DNA of 64,000 nucleotides from Flavobacteriales bacterium. Its GTDB lineage: Bacteria; Bacteroidota; Bacteroidia; Flavobacteriales_D; Crocinitomicaceae. The notes beneath the pieces are model-generated. The model saw only the letters and a list, made by a program, of their open reading frames with translations, did not search any database and was not told the DNA's origin. Each line of letters starts with the position of its first letter. Within the stretch, counting starts at the first letter, position 1. A program made the position numbers and the translations under genes. The stretch spans positions 1-64,000 of the forward strand of contig JAKSBJ010000232.1 of the NCBI GenBank assembly GCA_022361195.1, read 5' to 3'. Below are positions 8,748 through 16,255 of this stretch, one piece after another.

Positions 8748-8887
8748 TAATGCATTGAGCAGCAACAGTTCAGAAAAGAAACTGTCATTGAAATTGAGTT
8801 CAAAGATTCAGAACATAAAGTAAGAGTGCAACAATCCCCTGTGTTACGACTAGCTAAAGCTATTTGCTTGTGATTTTGTGTCTTCAT
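8747..8887 (-). CDS. Cys-rich leader ORF (46 residues) between SAM riboswitch and metX
   Basis: This frame begins at an ATG (8887) nine bases after the last base of the riboswitch P1 stem and ends at a TAA overlapping a hairpin. The peptide starts MKTQNHKQIALASRNTG. It has six cysteines: a CC pair and a single C in DCCTLTLCS, and three consecutive Cys codons in the C-terminal LNCCCSMH. There is no signal peptide and no recognised domain. A short ORF with clustered codons for a pathway-related amino acid, placed in the leader of a sulfur amino acid operon, is the layout of a ribosome-mediated attenuator. The Cys codons would report cysteinyl-tRNA supply. The same frame is open back through the riboswitch, but that part is structured RNA and not coding. 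No homologue is recalled, so coding status is tentative. Confidence 0.45.
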   Translation of the reverse strand: MKTQNHKQIALASRNTGDCCTLTLCSESLNSISMTVSFLNCCCSMH

Positions 8888-8896
8888 TTGTAATTC

Positions 8897-9016
8897 ATTT
8901 ATATTTCCCCACCTTGGGGACAGGAATTGGCACCGATTTTCCAATTTGTCAGGGACAAACTTATAGTTGGTTGCCAGAGGGTCATAGAGCCTGTCTCTCA
9001 CCTCTTCTTTATAAAT
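8897..9016 (-). ncRNA. SAM-I (S-box) riboswitch upstream of metX-hom-metZ
   Basis: Read on the minus strand, the P1 stem is ATTTATA (9016-9010) paired with TATAAAT (8903-8897). Inside lie the conserved S-box pieces in order: GAGGTGAGAGAC, the CTCTATGACCCTC segment, GGCAACC, GGTGCCAATTCCTG, and the P4 hairpin CCCC-AAGGT-GGGG. This matches the SAM-I aptamer order, with a P3 insertion between GGCAACC and GGTGCCAA. SAM binding would be expected to shut off methionine synthesis. The expression platform is not a textbook terminator: P1 is followed at once by a small ORF and two short hairpins. No exact TAnnTTTG box was found upstream. Confidence 0.93.
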
Positions 9017-9155
9017 CAATCACAATGCTTACAAGAATTGTAATCGACTGGGACAAAGATTTGAAAAGAAAAATTGAAATTCCAAATCTTTATTTAAAAA
9101 AAATTAATCAGCGATTTTAAAAACAGCTTGTAAGGCTAGTAAAATCAATAAAAAA

Positions 9156-9180
9156 GGCCGGTAAAAACCGGCCCTCTTTT
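9156..9180. terminator. Bidirectional terminator
   Basis: GGCCGGT (9156-9162), loop AAAA, ACCGGCC (9167-9173), perfect 7-bp stem. It is flanked by AAAAAA upstream and CTCTTTTTT downstream, so it works best for the minus-strand hydrolase gene ending at 9201. Confidence 0.88.
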
Positions 9181-9200
9181 TTATCAAAAATTAATCTAAA

Positions 9201-12200
9201 TTAGTGCAAAACAATCTTTCTTTCAACCTTAAAGTCGGCATTAGAAGCTTTCAAAATATACGTTCCTTTTGCGTTTTCTGAAAGATCAATTTGCTTAATT
9301 CCATCTTTGGAATTAATAGTTTCTTTATGAATTAACTTACCATCCGAGGCAAAAATTTCAATCTCAAACGGATAGCTTAATTGAGTTGCTTGTAGTGTAA
9401 TAATTCCGTCAGTTGGATTTGGATGGATTTGTAAACCAATTTCTTGATTTTCACCAATTCCAATATGTCCTTCAACGGTCACTGTTACAGATGCTGTGTT
9501 TTCACATCCATGGTCATCAGTCACTGTTACGGTGTAAGTTGTTGTAACGGTTGGAGAAGCTTCAGGATTTGGTGACGTTGGATCATCCAAACCTTCTTCA
9601 GGATCCCATGAATATGATGTTCCTCCGCTTGCTGAAAGATCGGTAGACGTACCTCCAACAATCGTCACATCAGGTGAAACAGTTACTGTTGGTAATGGAT
9701 TTACAGTAATAGTAATTTCATCCGTTCCGCCACAACCACTCGTCTCCGAAACAGTATAAGTTGCCGTTTCTGTTGGTGAAAATGGTACACCATCTGTTAC
9801 TCCTCCATCCCACGAATAAGATGATCCGCCACTTCCGGTCAAAGTTACTTCTTCACCCTCACAAATCTCAGTTGCAGAGGCATTTGCTTCAACAGTAACC
9901 GTAATTGTTGGATCAATTACTCCTGTCACCTCTGAGAATTCACTAATACAATCCGCTTCTCTCACTTGCCAGTCGTAGAAGAAATAGTAATAATCTGTTT
10001 CTGCTCCATCAACATTTGAACCTGTTAATGAAACCACACCAGGCAAAGTGTATGGATAAGATGGCCCACTATTATTTCGATATAGGTTTACTGGAAGCCC
10101 GGTAATTTTAATGTAATAACCATCATAAGGAGCAATGGTCCAATCCAAATCAATAACGCTTTCTCCTGTTGGAATAAAGACATCTGTTGTATGAACAACC
10201 GAACCACCTTCTCCATCCAAAATTTGAATGGTACGTGTGGCAGCTTCTCCGGAATAAACTCTAACTGATTCTAAAATAAACTCAGAATAAGCATCAAAGA
10301 AAATCCCTCTTAAGTCATTGGCAGTAAAGTAACCACCAGTTCCAAAAGCATTAGAAACCGGTCCAACGCTCATTGTTGGTTGTTCCACTACTTCCTGAAC
10401 CCAATATGATGTTGTTGAACTAATAGAAGGTTCATAAGTATCACCTGTACTCAATAAGGTTCCTCCAGGAGAATCATACCAGTTTAAAGTTCCTCCACTA
10501 CCTGCAGTGGCAGACAAACTAACTATTCCAGTATCACAAATAGTATCATTTTCAGTTGCTGGTGCCTCTGGTTTATCTACTATGATATACGAAACCTCCG
10601 TATAAGTATCTCCTCCAGCAGGATTGGTAACCGTTAACTCGACAGTATAAGTTCCGTCTTCTTCATAAGTATGTGTTGGGTTTTGATCAGTTGATGTATT
10701 TCCATCTCCAAAATCCCAATCCCATGTCTCAGGGAAAAAAGCTGAATTATCCGTAAAAGAAATTTCTCCTGTACAAGTGGTTGTTACATCAGAAACAAAA
10801 GCTGCAATTGGAGGAAAAACCAAATCAGTCTCAGATGAAATAATTAAATCTGAGATCAAAATAGCTCCTGCAGCTGACTCATCAAATACAAAACGGACAT
10901 TAGTAACATTCGTTAAATCAATTCCGGTAAAATCCGCGATTGGAATTTTGATGGTATTATGCATCGTTCTTGGAACCGTAGTTCCTGTTCCACCTGGAGG
11001 GAAATAAAGTGCATCACTGTATGAAGTAACCTGAAGACTTGAAGTTGCTCCAGTACCATCTTCCAACACAACACTAAAATCTAAATCAGTATCATCAGGA
11101 GAATCCTGGAAGTTAACAGCAGCTCTAAACTGAACGGCTCCAAAAGCCGTAAAATCCTGCATAAAAGCTGGTACAGCATTATCATACATATCATCAGCCG
11201 AATCCCACTGCAGTTCTAATTGGGATACCCCCAAAATAGCTACACCTCCGTTTTTGTTATGAGGCTCTTGCGCAGTTCCAACTCCTAAGCAATATTGCTC
11301 TCCCCAATCGTCACCACAAATATCATATTCAACCAATCCGGTTTGCGTCACTGCCTCAGATTGTGTATTAGTCGTCTCTGATCCCTCTGAATCCTGGCGA
11401 TTTAAATCTATTCTCTTTTTTACTGGTGGATGATAAGAAACATAAACATCATCACCTGATAATAATGAAGATGGCGGAGGCGTAATATCATCAACCTGAA
11501 TAATCGGTTCAAAAGCCGTTTCACCACCAATGTGAACTCTAAAGAAGGCTGAGGCATAAGCTAACAAAGCCGCCCTTTGAGTAGGCGCATCATAACGAGC
11601 ATTCGCCGGATTTGAAGTTCCGCATTGAGAATCGTTTTGTGAAGGGTTAACCCATTGCCAATCATCACCTGTTCCCGCTGGGAATAAACCAGGAGTCCAA
11701 ACCGTATTGTAATAGTTGTGATTAGCTCCTAACATAACGATATTATACTTTGGAGAATTATCATCCGGATCGAGGTAACGAACATCATCGTAAAAATGAA
11801 CCCCTTGCAAATCCGAAACATCTCCATCACAATATGGAGCAATATTCATTACCGGAGTTCCCGTTAGAACCGGTCGGTTAAAATCAACTGGAGCCAATGT
11901 TAAAACCGCATTTACACCATAAGGGCTTCCTAATTCTTCATTGTATAAAGCATGTTCAATAACACCCTCTCCTCCACGGGAATGTCCCATAGTACCTACA
12001 TTACTCAAATCCAACGCTCCGATGAAATCCGAACCAAATGGTCCTCCACCAACAGTATTCCAATCATTCCATAAATCCAAATGATGTTGAACTAACTCTC
12101 CTCTTGCCTGCATCCCATAATCAGGAGTACTGTTGTCCGTATTTGAAATTGAGTTCGCTGAAACAGAGATTACAATGTATCCATGACTTGCAAAATGTTC

Positions 12201-12551
12201 AGCCAAATAATCGTACCCATCATAAGAAGGTATAGAACTCCATGCACCAGTGCAAGGCCAGTCTAAAGTTGAACTAGAACCGGTATAACAAGTTGAATGT
12301 CTTCCGTGCAAGAAAACTAATACCGGATAAGGTCCTCCTGTTAAATCAGTAGGATGGTGAACTGAACCAATTACCTCTACATCAACAGGGAAAGTTGGTG
12401 GAGAAAAGGCTTCGTCCCCAAGGTCATAAGATTGCTTTGTCCAAGCTAAAGGTCCGGGAGTTCCAGGATCCTGAGCATATACTAAAGTTGAAAATAAAAC
12501 AGCCACCAGGATTAAGATGAACTGTCCGAAAAATTGTTTCAAATGATTCAT
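9201..12551 (-). CDS. Large T9SS-secreted alpha/beta hydrolase with PKD and Ig-like domains
   Basis: 1116 residues. A signal peptide covers 1-26. Residues about 40-345 are an alpha/beta hydrolase of the dienelactone/chlorophyllase-like type: oxyanion loop VFLHGRHS near 80, nucleophile elbow GHSRGGE with Ser191, and a candidate catalytic His in GANHNYYN. An all-beta segment of about 220 residues follows (DICGDDWGEQY onward). Next come a PKD domain (WDWDFGDGNTS, HTYEEDGTYTVELTV), Ig-like CDTG-type repeats ending in TTTYTVTVTDDHGC, and a type A sorting domain at 1040-1116 (IHPNPTDGIITL ... KGTYILKA). It is probably a surface or released esterase or lipase. The substrate cannot be read from sequence. 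It lies 5 bases downstream of a small exported protein in the same transcript. Confidence 0.88.
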   Translation of the reverse strand: MNHLKQFFGQFILILVAVLFSTLVYAQDPGTPGPLAWTKQSYDLGDEAFSPPTFPVDVEVIGSVHHPTDLTGGPYPVLVFLHGRHSTCYTGSSSTLDWPCTGAWSSIPSYDGYDYLAEHFASHGYIVISVSANSISNTDNSTPDYGMQARGELVQHHLDLWNDWNTVGGGPFGSDFIGALDLSNVGTMGHSRGGEGVIEHALYNEELGSPYGVNAVLTLAPVDFNRPVLTGTPVMNIAPYCDGDVSDLQGVHFYDDVRYLDPDDNSPKYNIVMLGANHNYYNTVWTPGLFPAGTGDDWQWVNPSQNDSQCGTSNPANARYDAPTQRAALLAYASAFFRVHIGGETAFEPIIQVDDITPPPSSLLSGDDVYVSYHPPVKKRIDLNRQDSEGSETTNTQSEAVTQTGLVEYDICGDDWGEQYCLGVGTAQEPHNKNGGVAILGVSQLELQWDSADDMYDNAVPAFMQDFTAFGAVQFRAAVNFQDSPDDTDLDFSVVLEDGTGATSSLQVTSYSDALYFPPGGTGTTVPRTMHNTIKIPIADFTGIDLTNVTNVRFVFDESAAGAILISDLIISSETDLVFPPIAAFVSDVTTTCTGEISFTDNSAFFPETWDWDFGDGNTSTDQNPTHTYEEDGTYTVELTVTNPAGGDTYTEVSYIIVDKPEAPATENDTICDTGIVSLSATAGSGGTLNWYDSPGGTLLSTGDTYEPSISSTTSYWVQEVVEQPTMSVGPVSNAFGTGGYFTANDLRGIFFDAYSEFILESVRVYSGEAATRTIQILDGEGGSVVHTTDVFIPTGESVIDLDWTIAPYDGYYIKITGLPVNLYRNNSGPSYPYTLPGVVSLTGSNVDGAETDYYYFFYDWQVREADCISEFSEVTGVIDPTITVTVEANASATEICEGEEVTLTGSGGSSYSWDGGVTDGVPFSPTETATYTVSETSGCGGTDEITITVNPLPTVTVSPDVTIVGGTSTDLSASGGTSYSWDPEEGLDDPTSPNPEASPTVTTTYTVTVTDDHGCENTASVTVTVEGHIGIGENQEIGLQIHPNPTDGIITLQATQLSYPFEIEIFASDGKLIHKETINSKDGIKQIDLSENAKGTYILKASNADFKVERKIVLH

Positions 12552-12556
12552 CGCAC

Positions 12557-12976
12557 CTAGTTTTTAAGAAGTGATTTATTTAAATTTCCTGCTGACCAGT
12601 TAGGACCTTCAAATCCATTTTGCTGGCTTCCTTCTCCATCCTGCTTGGTATTAGAGTGATATAAACCATATACCAAAACCATTGGTTTTCCATCTTCCAA
12701 AATTTCAAATTGGTCGATAGGAATTAAGAACGTGATGGTTTTAACATCTCCTTTTGGATGTTTGGAATATTTAAAATGAGTTCCTCCGATATGCAAAACA
12801 TAGCGATTGGCTCCAATAATAAAATTCTTATCTGAACTGAGAGAAAGTTCAACAACATCCCCATTTTGTTCAATTTTGCTGAGTGTAATGGGCGAATCAG
12901 CTTGAGCATTCACCACATTAACAAAGAGCGAGAGTGCTAACAACAGCAATCCTCGTCCGAGTAGTTTTTTGATCAT
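12557..12976 (-). CDS. Small exported protein, partner of the T9SS hydrolase
   Basis: 139 residues. A signal peptide covers about 1-25 (KKLLGRGLLLLALSLFVNVVNAQ). The mature part looks like an all-beta domain (ITLSKIEQNGDVVELSLSSDKNFI ... YVLHIGGTHFKYSKHP) and ends with a Gly/Asn-rich tail. I do not recognise the family. Only 5 bases separate it from the hydrolase start, so the two are co-transcribed, and it could be a chaperone, inhibitor or surface partner of that enzyme. No sorting domain is present, so it probably stays in the periplasm or outer membrane. Confidence 0.6.
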   Translation of the reverse strand: MIKKLLGRGLLLLALSLFVNVVNAQADSPITLSKIEQNGDVVELSLSSDKNFIIGANRYVLHIGGTHFKYSKHPKGDVKTITFLIPIDQFEILEDGKPMVLVYGLYHSNTKQDGEGSQQNGFEGPNWSAGNLNKSLLKN

Positions 12977-13082
12977 TTTAACATAGTTTGAAGTATTTAA
13001 AGTTATAAAAAAAAATCGCCCAACTCAGGATTAGGTTAATTCATTGATTAAAGTGTTATTAACAACGATCTAAAATAAAAAA

Positions 13083-13112
13083 AGGCACTCACCAATTTAA
13101 TGGTGAATGCCT
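13083..13112 (-). terminator. Terminator after glutamine synthetase gene
   Basis: AGGCA-C-TCACCA, loop ATTTAA, TGGTGA-A-TGCCT (13083-13112). Read on the minus strand the stem is followed by TTTTTTTATTTT, a strong U-run. Confidence 0.85.
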
Positions 13113-13137
13113 AATCAGAATAGTAGTTTGGCTGTGC

Positions 13138-15330
13138 TTATTTAGTAAAGAGCAATTCTCTTAGTTTTGGTAATGGCCACATGTCATCATCGACCATAAT
13201 TTCCAATTTATCCGCATGGTAACGGATTTCATCAAAGAGACTCTTTACGTTATCACAGTAAGCATAGGCTTTCTCACGTGTATCTTCAATAGCATTAGCT
13301 TCTTTTCTAGCAGTAATCATGTCATTCGTAATATCATTCATACTGTTGATATGCTTAGAGATTGATTTAATGAAATTGATTTGAGTTCGTCCCGCTTCCT
13401 TACTTTCTTCGGCTCCTAAAACATCCTTTAATCCTTTTACGTTTTTAATCAAGATGTTTTGATACTCAATCGCCGCAGGCATGATGTGATTTTTAGCCAG
13501 GTCACCAATCACTCTAGCTTCAATCTGCAATTTCAAAATGTAGTTTTCCAATTCAATTTCGTGACGTGCTTCAATTTCAACTGGACTAAGAATTTCAAGA
13601 TTTCCAAACAAATCTTTAGTTTCTTTTCTAGCCCAAACGTCTAATGCACGTGGTGTATCTTTCATGTTTGAAAGTCCTCTTTTTTCTGCTTCTTCTACCC
13701 ACTCATCACCATATCCGTTTCCTTCAAATCGGATTTTCTTAGAGTCAGTAATCAGCTTTTGAAGTTCTTTCAGAATAGCTTCATCCTTCTTATCTCCTCC
13801 AGCAATTGCCTTATCAACATTCTCCTTAAAGTCAATTAATTGACGTGCTACAATGGTATTTAATACAGTCATTGCGTGCGCACAGTTTGCTGTTGAACCA
13901 ACGGCTCTAAATTCAAATTTATTCCCCGTAAAAGCAAATGGTGAAGTTCTGTTTCTATCTGTATTATCTAAAAGGATTTGAGGAATCTTACCAATGTTCA
14001 ACTTTAACTCTGTTTTAGCCTCAGGAGTCATTTTCCCAGCAGAAATACTCTTTTCTAACTCATCGAGCATTTTAGTTAATTGCGTTCCGATGAATACAGA
14101 AATAATTGCAGGAGGAGCTTCGTTTGCTCCCAAACGATGATCATTAGATGCTGAAGCAATAGATGCTCTTAACAAATCAGCATTATCCTTAATTGCCTTA
14201 ATGGTATTGACAAAGAAGGTTAAGAATTGCATGTTTGATTTGGGATTTTTACCGGGTTGCAATAAGTTAACTCCAGTATTAGTTCCTAACGACCAGTTGT
14301 TGTGTTTTCCTGAACCATTAATTCCTGCAAATGGTTTTTCATGCAATAACACTCTAAAGTTATGCTTCTTAGCTACTTTTTCCATCACATCCATTAATAA
14401 AAGGTTGTGATCGTTTGCAAGGTTAACTTCCTCAAACATAGGAGCACACTCAAATTGATTAGGTGCCACCTCATTGTGACGAGTTGTTACAGGAATACCT
14501 AATAGGTGTGCTTCGTATTCAAACTCTTTCATAAAAGCCTGGGCTCTTCCTGGAATTGAACCAAAGTAGTGATCATCTAATTGTTGACCTTTAGCCGGAG
14601 AATGTCCAAATACAGTTCTACCAGTCATTAATAAATCTGGACGACCATTAAACAAATCAAGATCAACTAAAAAATATTCTTGTTCCCAACCCAAAGTAGC
14701 TTTTACGTTGGTTACGTTCTTATCAAAATATTGACAAACATTTTTAGCAGCGTCTTCAACGGCTAATAATGCTTTTAAAAGAGGCATTTTATAATCCAAT
14801 GCTTCTCCTGTATAAGAGATAAATACAGTTGGGATACATAAAGTACCGTCAATCACAAATGCAGGAGATGAAGGGTCCCATGCGGTATAACCTCTTGCTT
14901 CAAAAGTATTTCGAATTCCACCATTCGGGAATGAAGATGCATCAGGTTCTTGCTGTACCAATAAATCTCCCTCAAAACGCTCAATAGCTTTTCCAGGACC
15001 AATTGGTTTAAAAAACCCATCATGCTTCTCGGCAGTAGCACCAGTTAATGGTTGAAACCAGTGTGTATAGTGCGTTGCACCTTTTGAGATGGCCCAATCT
15101 TTCATTGCAGTAGCAATTTGGTCAGCAACCGCCCGATCGACAGGAGTTCCATGTTCAATCGCATCTTTAACAATACGATAAGCATCCTCTGTTAAACACT
15201 CTCGCATTTTATCCAAGTGGAAAGTGTTCTCACCAAAGTACTCAGAAACTCTTCTGGTATCTTTATGCGTTACGATTTCGTGATGAAGGGCCTCAGCCAT
15301 TCCTGTTTTACGAATATTTAATTCAGCCAT
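13138..15330 (-). CDS. glnN: Type III glutamine synthetase
   Basis: 730 residues, the usual length of GSIII, far longer than GSI or GSII. The N-terminus holds GENTFHLDKMRECL and SKGATHYTHWFQPLTGATAEKHDGF, the GSIII-specific start. Catalytic-domain motifs include TLGWEQEYFLVD, TTRHNEVAPNQFE and NGSGKHNNWSLGTN, followed by NRTSPFAFTGNKFEFRAVGS. It forms glutamine from glutamate, ammonia and ATP in the cytoplasm as a large hexamer-type complex. The gene is a single transcription unit with a -7 box 37 bases upstream and its own terminator. No PII or NtrBC gene is near. Confidence 0.96.
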   Translation of the reverse strand: MAELNIRKTGMAEALHHEIVTHKDTRRVSEYFGENTFHLDKMRECLTEDAYRIVKDAIEHGTPVDRAVADQIATAMKDWAISKGATHYTHWFQPLTGATAEKHDGFFKPIGPGKAIERFEGDLLVQQEPDASSFPNGGIRNTFEARGYTAWDPSSPAFVIDGTLCIPTVFISYTGEALDYKMPLLKALLAVEDAAKNVCQYFDKNVTNVKATLGWEQEYFLVDLDLFNGRPDLLMTGRTVFGHSPAKGQQLDDHYFGSIPGRAQAFMKEFEYEAHLLGIPVTTRHNEVAPNQFECAPMFEEVNLANDHNLLLMDVMEKVAKKHNFRVLLHEKPFAGINGSGKHNNWSLGTNTGVNLLQPGKNPKSNMQFLTFFVNTIKAIKDNADLLRASIASASNDHRLGANEAPPAIISVFIGTQLTKMLDELEKSISAGKMTPEAKTELKLNIGKIPQILLDNTDRNRTSPFAFTGNKFEFRAVGSTANCAHAMTVLNTIVARQLIDFKENVDKAIAGGDKKDEAILKELQKLITDSKKIRFEGNGYGDEWVEEAEKRGLSNMKDTPRALDVWARKETKDLFGNLEILSPVEIEARHEIELENYILKLQIEARVIGDLAKNHIMPAAIEYQNILIKNVKGLKDVLGAEESKEAGRTQINFIKSISKHINSMNDITNDMITARKEANAIEDTREKAYAYCDNVKSLFDEIRYHADKLEIMVDDDMWPLPKLRELLFTK

Positions 15331-15366
15331 TTTTAATCTTTAAAGCGTTAAAAAGATAATTTTTGG

Positions 15367-15374
15367 CAAAGTTA
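15367..15374 (-). promoter_or_regulatory. Bacteroidota -7 promoter box for glnN
   Basis: TAACTTTG on the minus strand, matching TAnnTTTG. A TTTG is found 23 bases upstream (15398-15401), slightly beyond the usual 19-21 spacing. Confidence 0.55.
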
Positions 15375-15515
15375 AATCATTTTTTAGGGGGTCTAACCAA
15401 AAAAAGAACATTTTTTTTCAACACACCCCCTATTTTTTCAACCAAAAACCAAAAACAATCTACTTTTCGACTTTTCAGTACCTGTTTTGGAAGCTTTGGC
15501 AGGTGAAAATTACAA

Positions 15516-15650
15516 AAACTGACTTTTTTTCAGTTTAATTTTAAAAAACATGACAAAATGACTCAAAAATTAGACTGGTCTGCGAATTGTTCTATGGTCA
15601 ATGTGCAATTAAGCACCAAAAATTAAAAAAATGATCTCTTAACTGATCAT
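15516..15650. promoter_or_regulatory. Two inverted repeats in the glnN-hsp20 divergent region
   Basis: The 358-base divergent region 15331-15688 holds AAACTGA (15516-15522) / TCAGTTT (15530-15536) and ATGATC (15631-15636) / GATCAT (15645-15650). The second lies 38 bases before the hsp20 start and is placed like an operator. No TAnnTTTG box is present on the hsp20 side, which fits use of an alternative promoter or a stress regulator. No CIRCE element is seen. Confidence 0.35.
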
Positions 15651-15688
15651 GATATAAATAGAATTATAAACGTATAAAAACAACAAAA

Positions 15689-16138
15689 ATGAACGTAACT
15701 AAAAGAAATAACTACCCGGTATTTGGAGATATGATGGCTAACTTTTTTGAAGATGACTTCTTCCAACCTTTTGCTACAAATCGTAAAAGTATTTCTGTTC
15801 CAAAAGTGAACATTAAAGAAAATGACAAAGAATTTACAGTAGAGGCTGTTTTGGCGGGAATGAAAAAGGATGAGATTGAAATTGATGTGAAGGAAAATCA
15901 GATGAAAATTGTTGCCGAGAAGAAAACGAACAAAACGGAGGAGAAAAAAGAAGGTACAACCAAAGAAAAATATACCTTAAAAGAATTCTCACACACCAAG
16001 TTTCAAAGAAGTTTCACTCTACCAAAGGGTATTGACAAAGACAATATTAAAGCGAATTTCGAGGATGGAATTCTGTCGGTGAGCATTCCAAAAAAGGAAC
16101 CTAAAGCACCGAAAACGAGAAACATTAAGATCTCATAG
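15689..16138 (+). CDS. Hsp20/alpha-crystallin family small heat shock protein
   Basis: 149 residues. A short N-terminal arm carries FEDDFFQPF. The alpha-crystallin domain (about 33-140) starts VPKVNIKENDKEFTVEAVLAG and contains the conserved LPKGIDKDNIKANFEDGILSVSIPK with the A-x-x-x-n-G-v-L signature. The C-terminal tail RNIKIS carries the I-x-I oligomerisation motif. It acts as an ATP-independent holdase that keeps unfolding proteins soluble. It is a single gene with a strong hairpin terminator. Regulation is probably stress-linked, since the usual -7 box is missing while a palindrome lies upstream. Confidence 0.93.
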   Translation: MNVTKRNNYPVFGDMMANFFEDDFFQPFATNRKSISVPKVNIKENDKEFTVEAVLAGMKKDEIEIDVKENQMKIVAEKKTNKTEEKKEGTTKEKYTLKEFSHTKFQRSFTLPKGIDKDNIKANFEDGILSVSIPKKEPKAPKTRNIKIS

Positions 16139-16143
16139 TTTAG

Positions 16144-16187
16144 TTTGTCCTGCAATGGAGACTGAATGCAGGACAAATTGTTTTTTC
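16144..16187 (+). terminator. Strong terminator after hsp20
   Basis: TTTGTCCTGCA (16144-16154) and TGCAGGACAAA (16167-16177), a perfect 11-bp stem with a 12-base loop, followed by TTGTTTTTTC. Confidence 0.9.
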
Positions 16188-16202
16188 ATAGTTTGGTTTA
16201 AT

Positions 16203-16235
16203 AAAAAGGGGGCTTATACTATAAGCCCCCTTTTT
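16203..16235. terminator. Bidirectional terminator
   Basis: AAAAAGGGGGCTTAT, loop ACT, ATAAGCCCCCTTTTT. The 10-bp GC stem has A and T runs on both sides. It serves the minus-strand DUF4836 gene that ends at 16256 and backs up the hsp20 terminator. Confidence 0.92.
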
Positions 16236-16255
16236 ATTTTTATGTATTAATCTTT

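Noticed and set aside
8888-9019. Coding extension of the leader ORF back through the riboswitch
   Set aside because: The frame is open, but the bases form the conserved SAM-I aptamer, which explains them fully. Only the part from ATG 8887 is considered possibly coding.
8878-9120. 80-codon plus-strand frame antisense to the riboswitch
   Set aside because: It reads through the reverse complement of the aptamer and a low-complexity region, with no protein-like features or neighbours.
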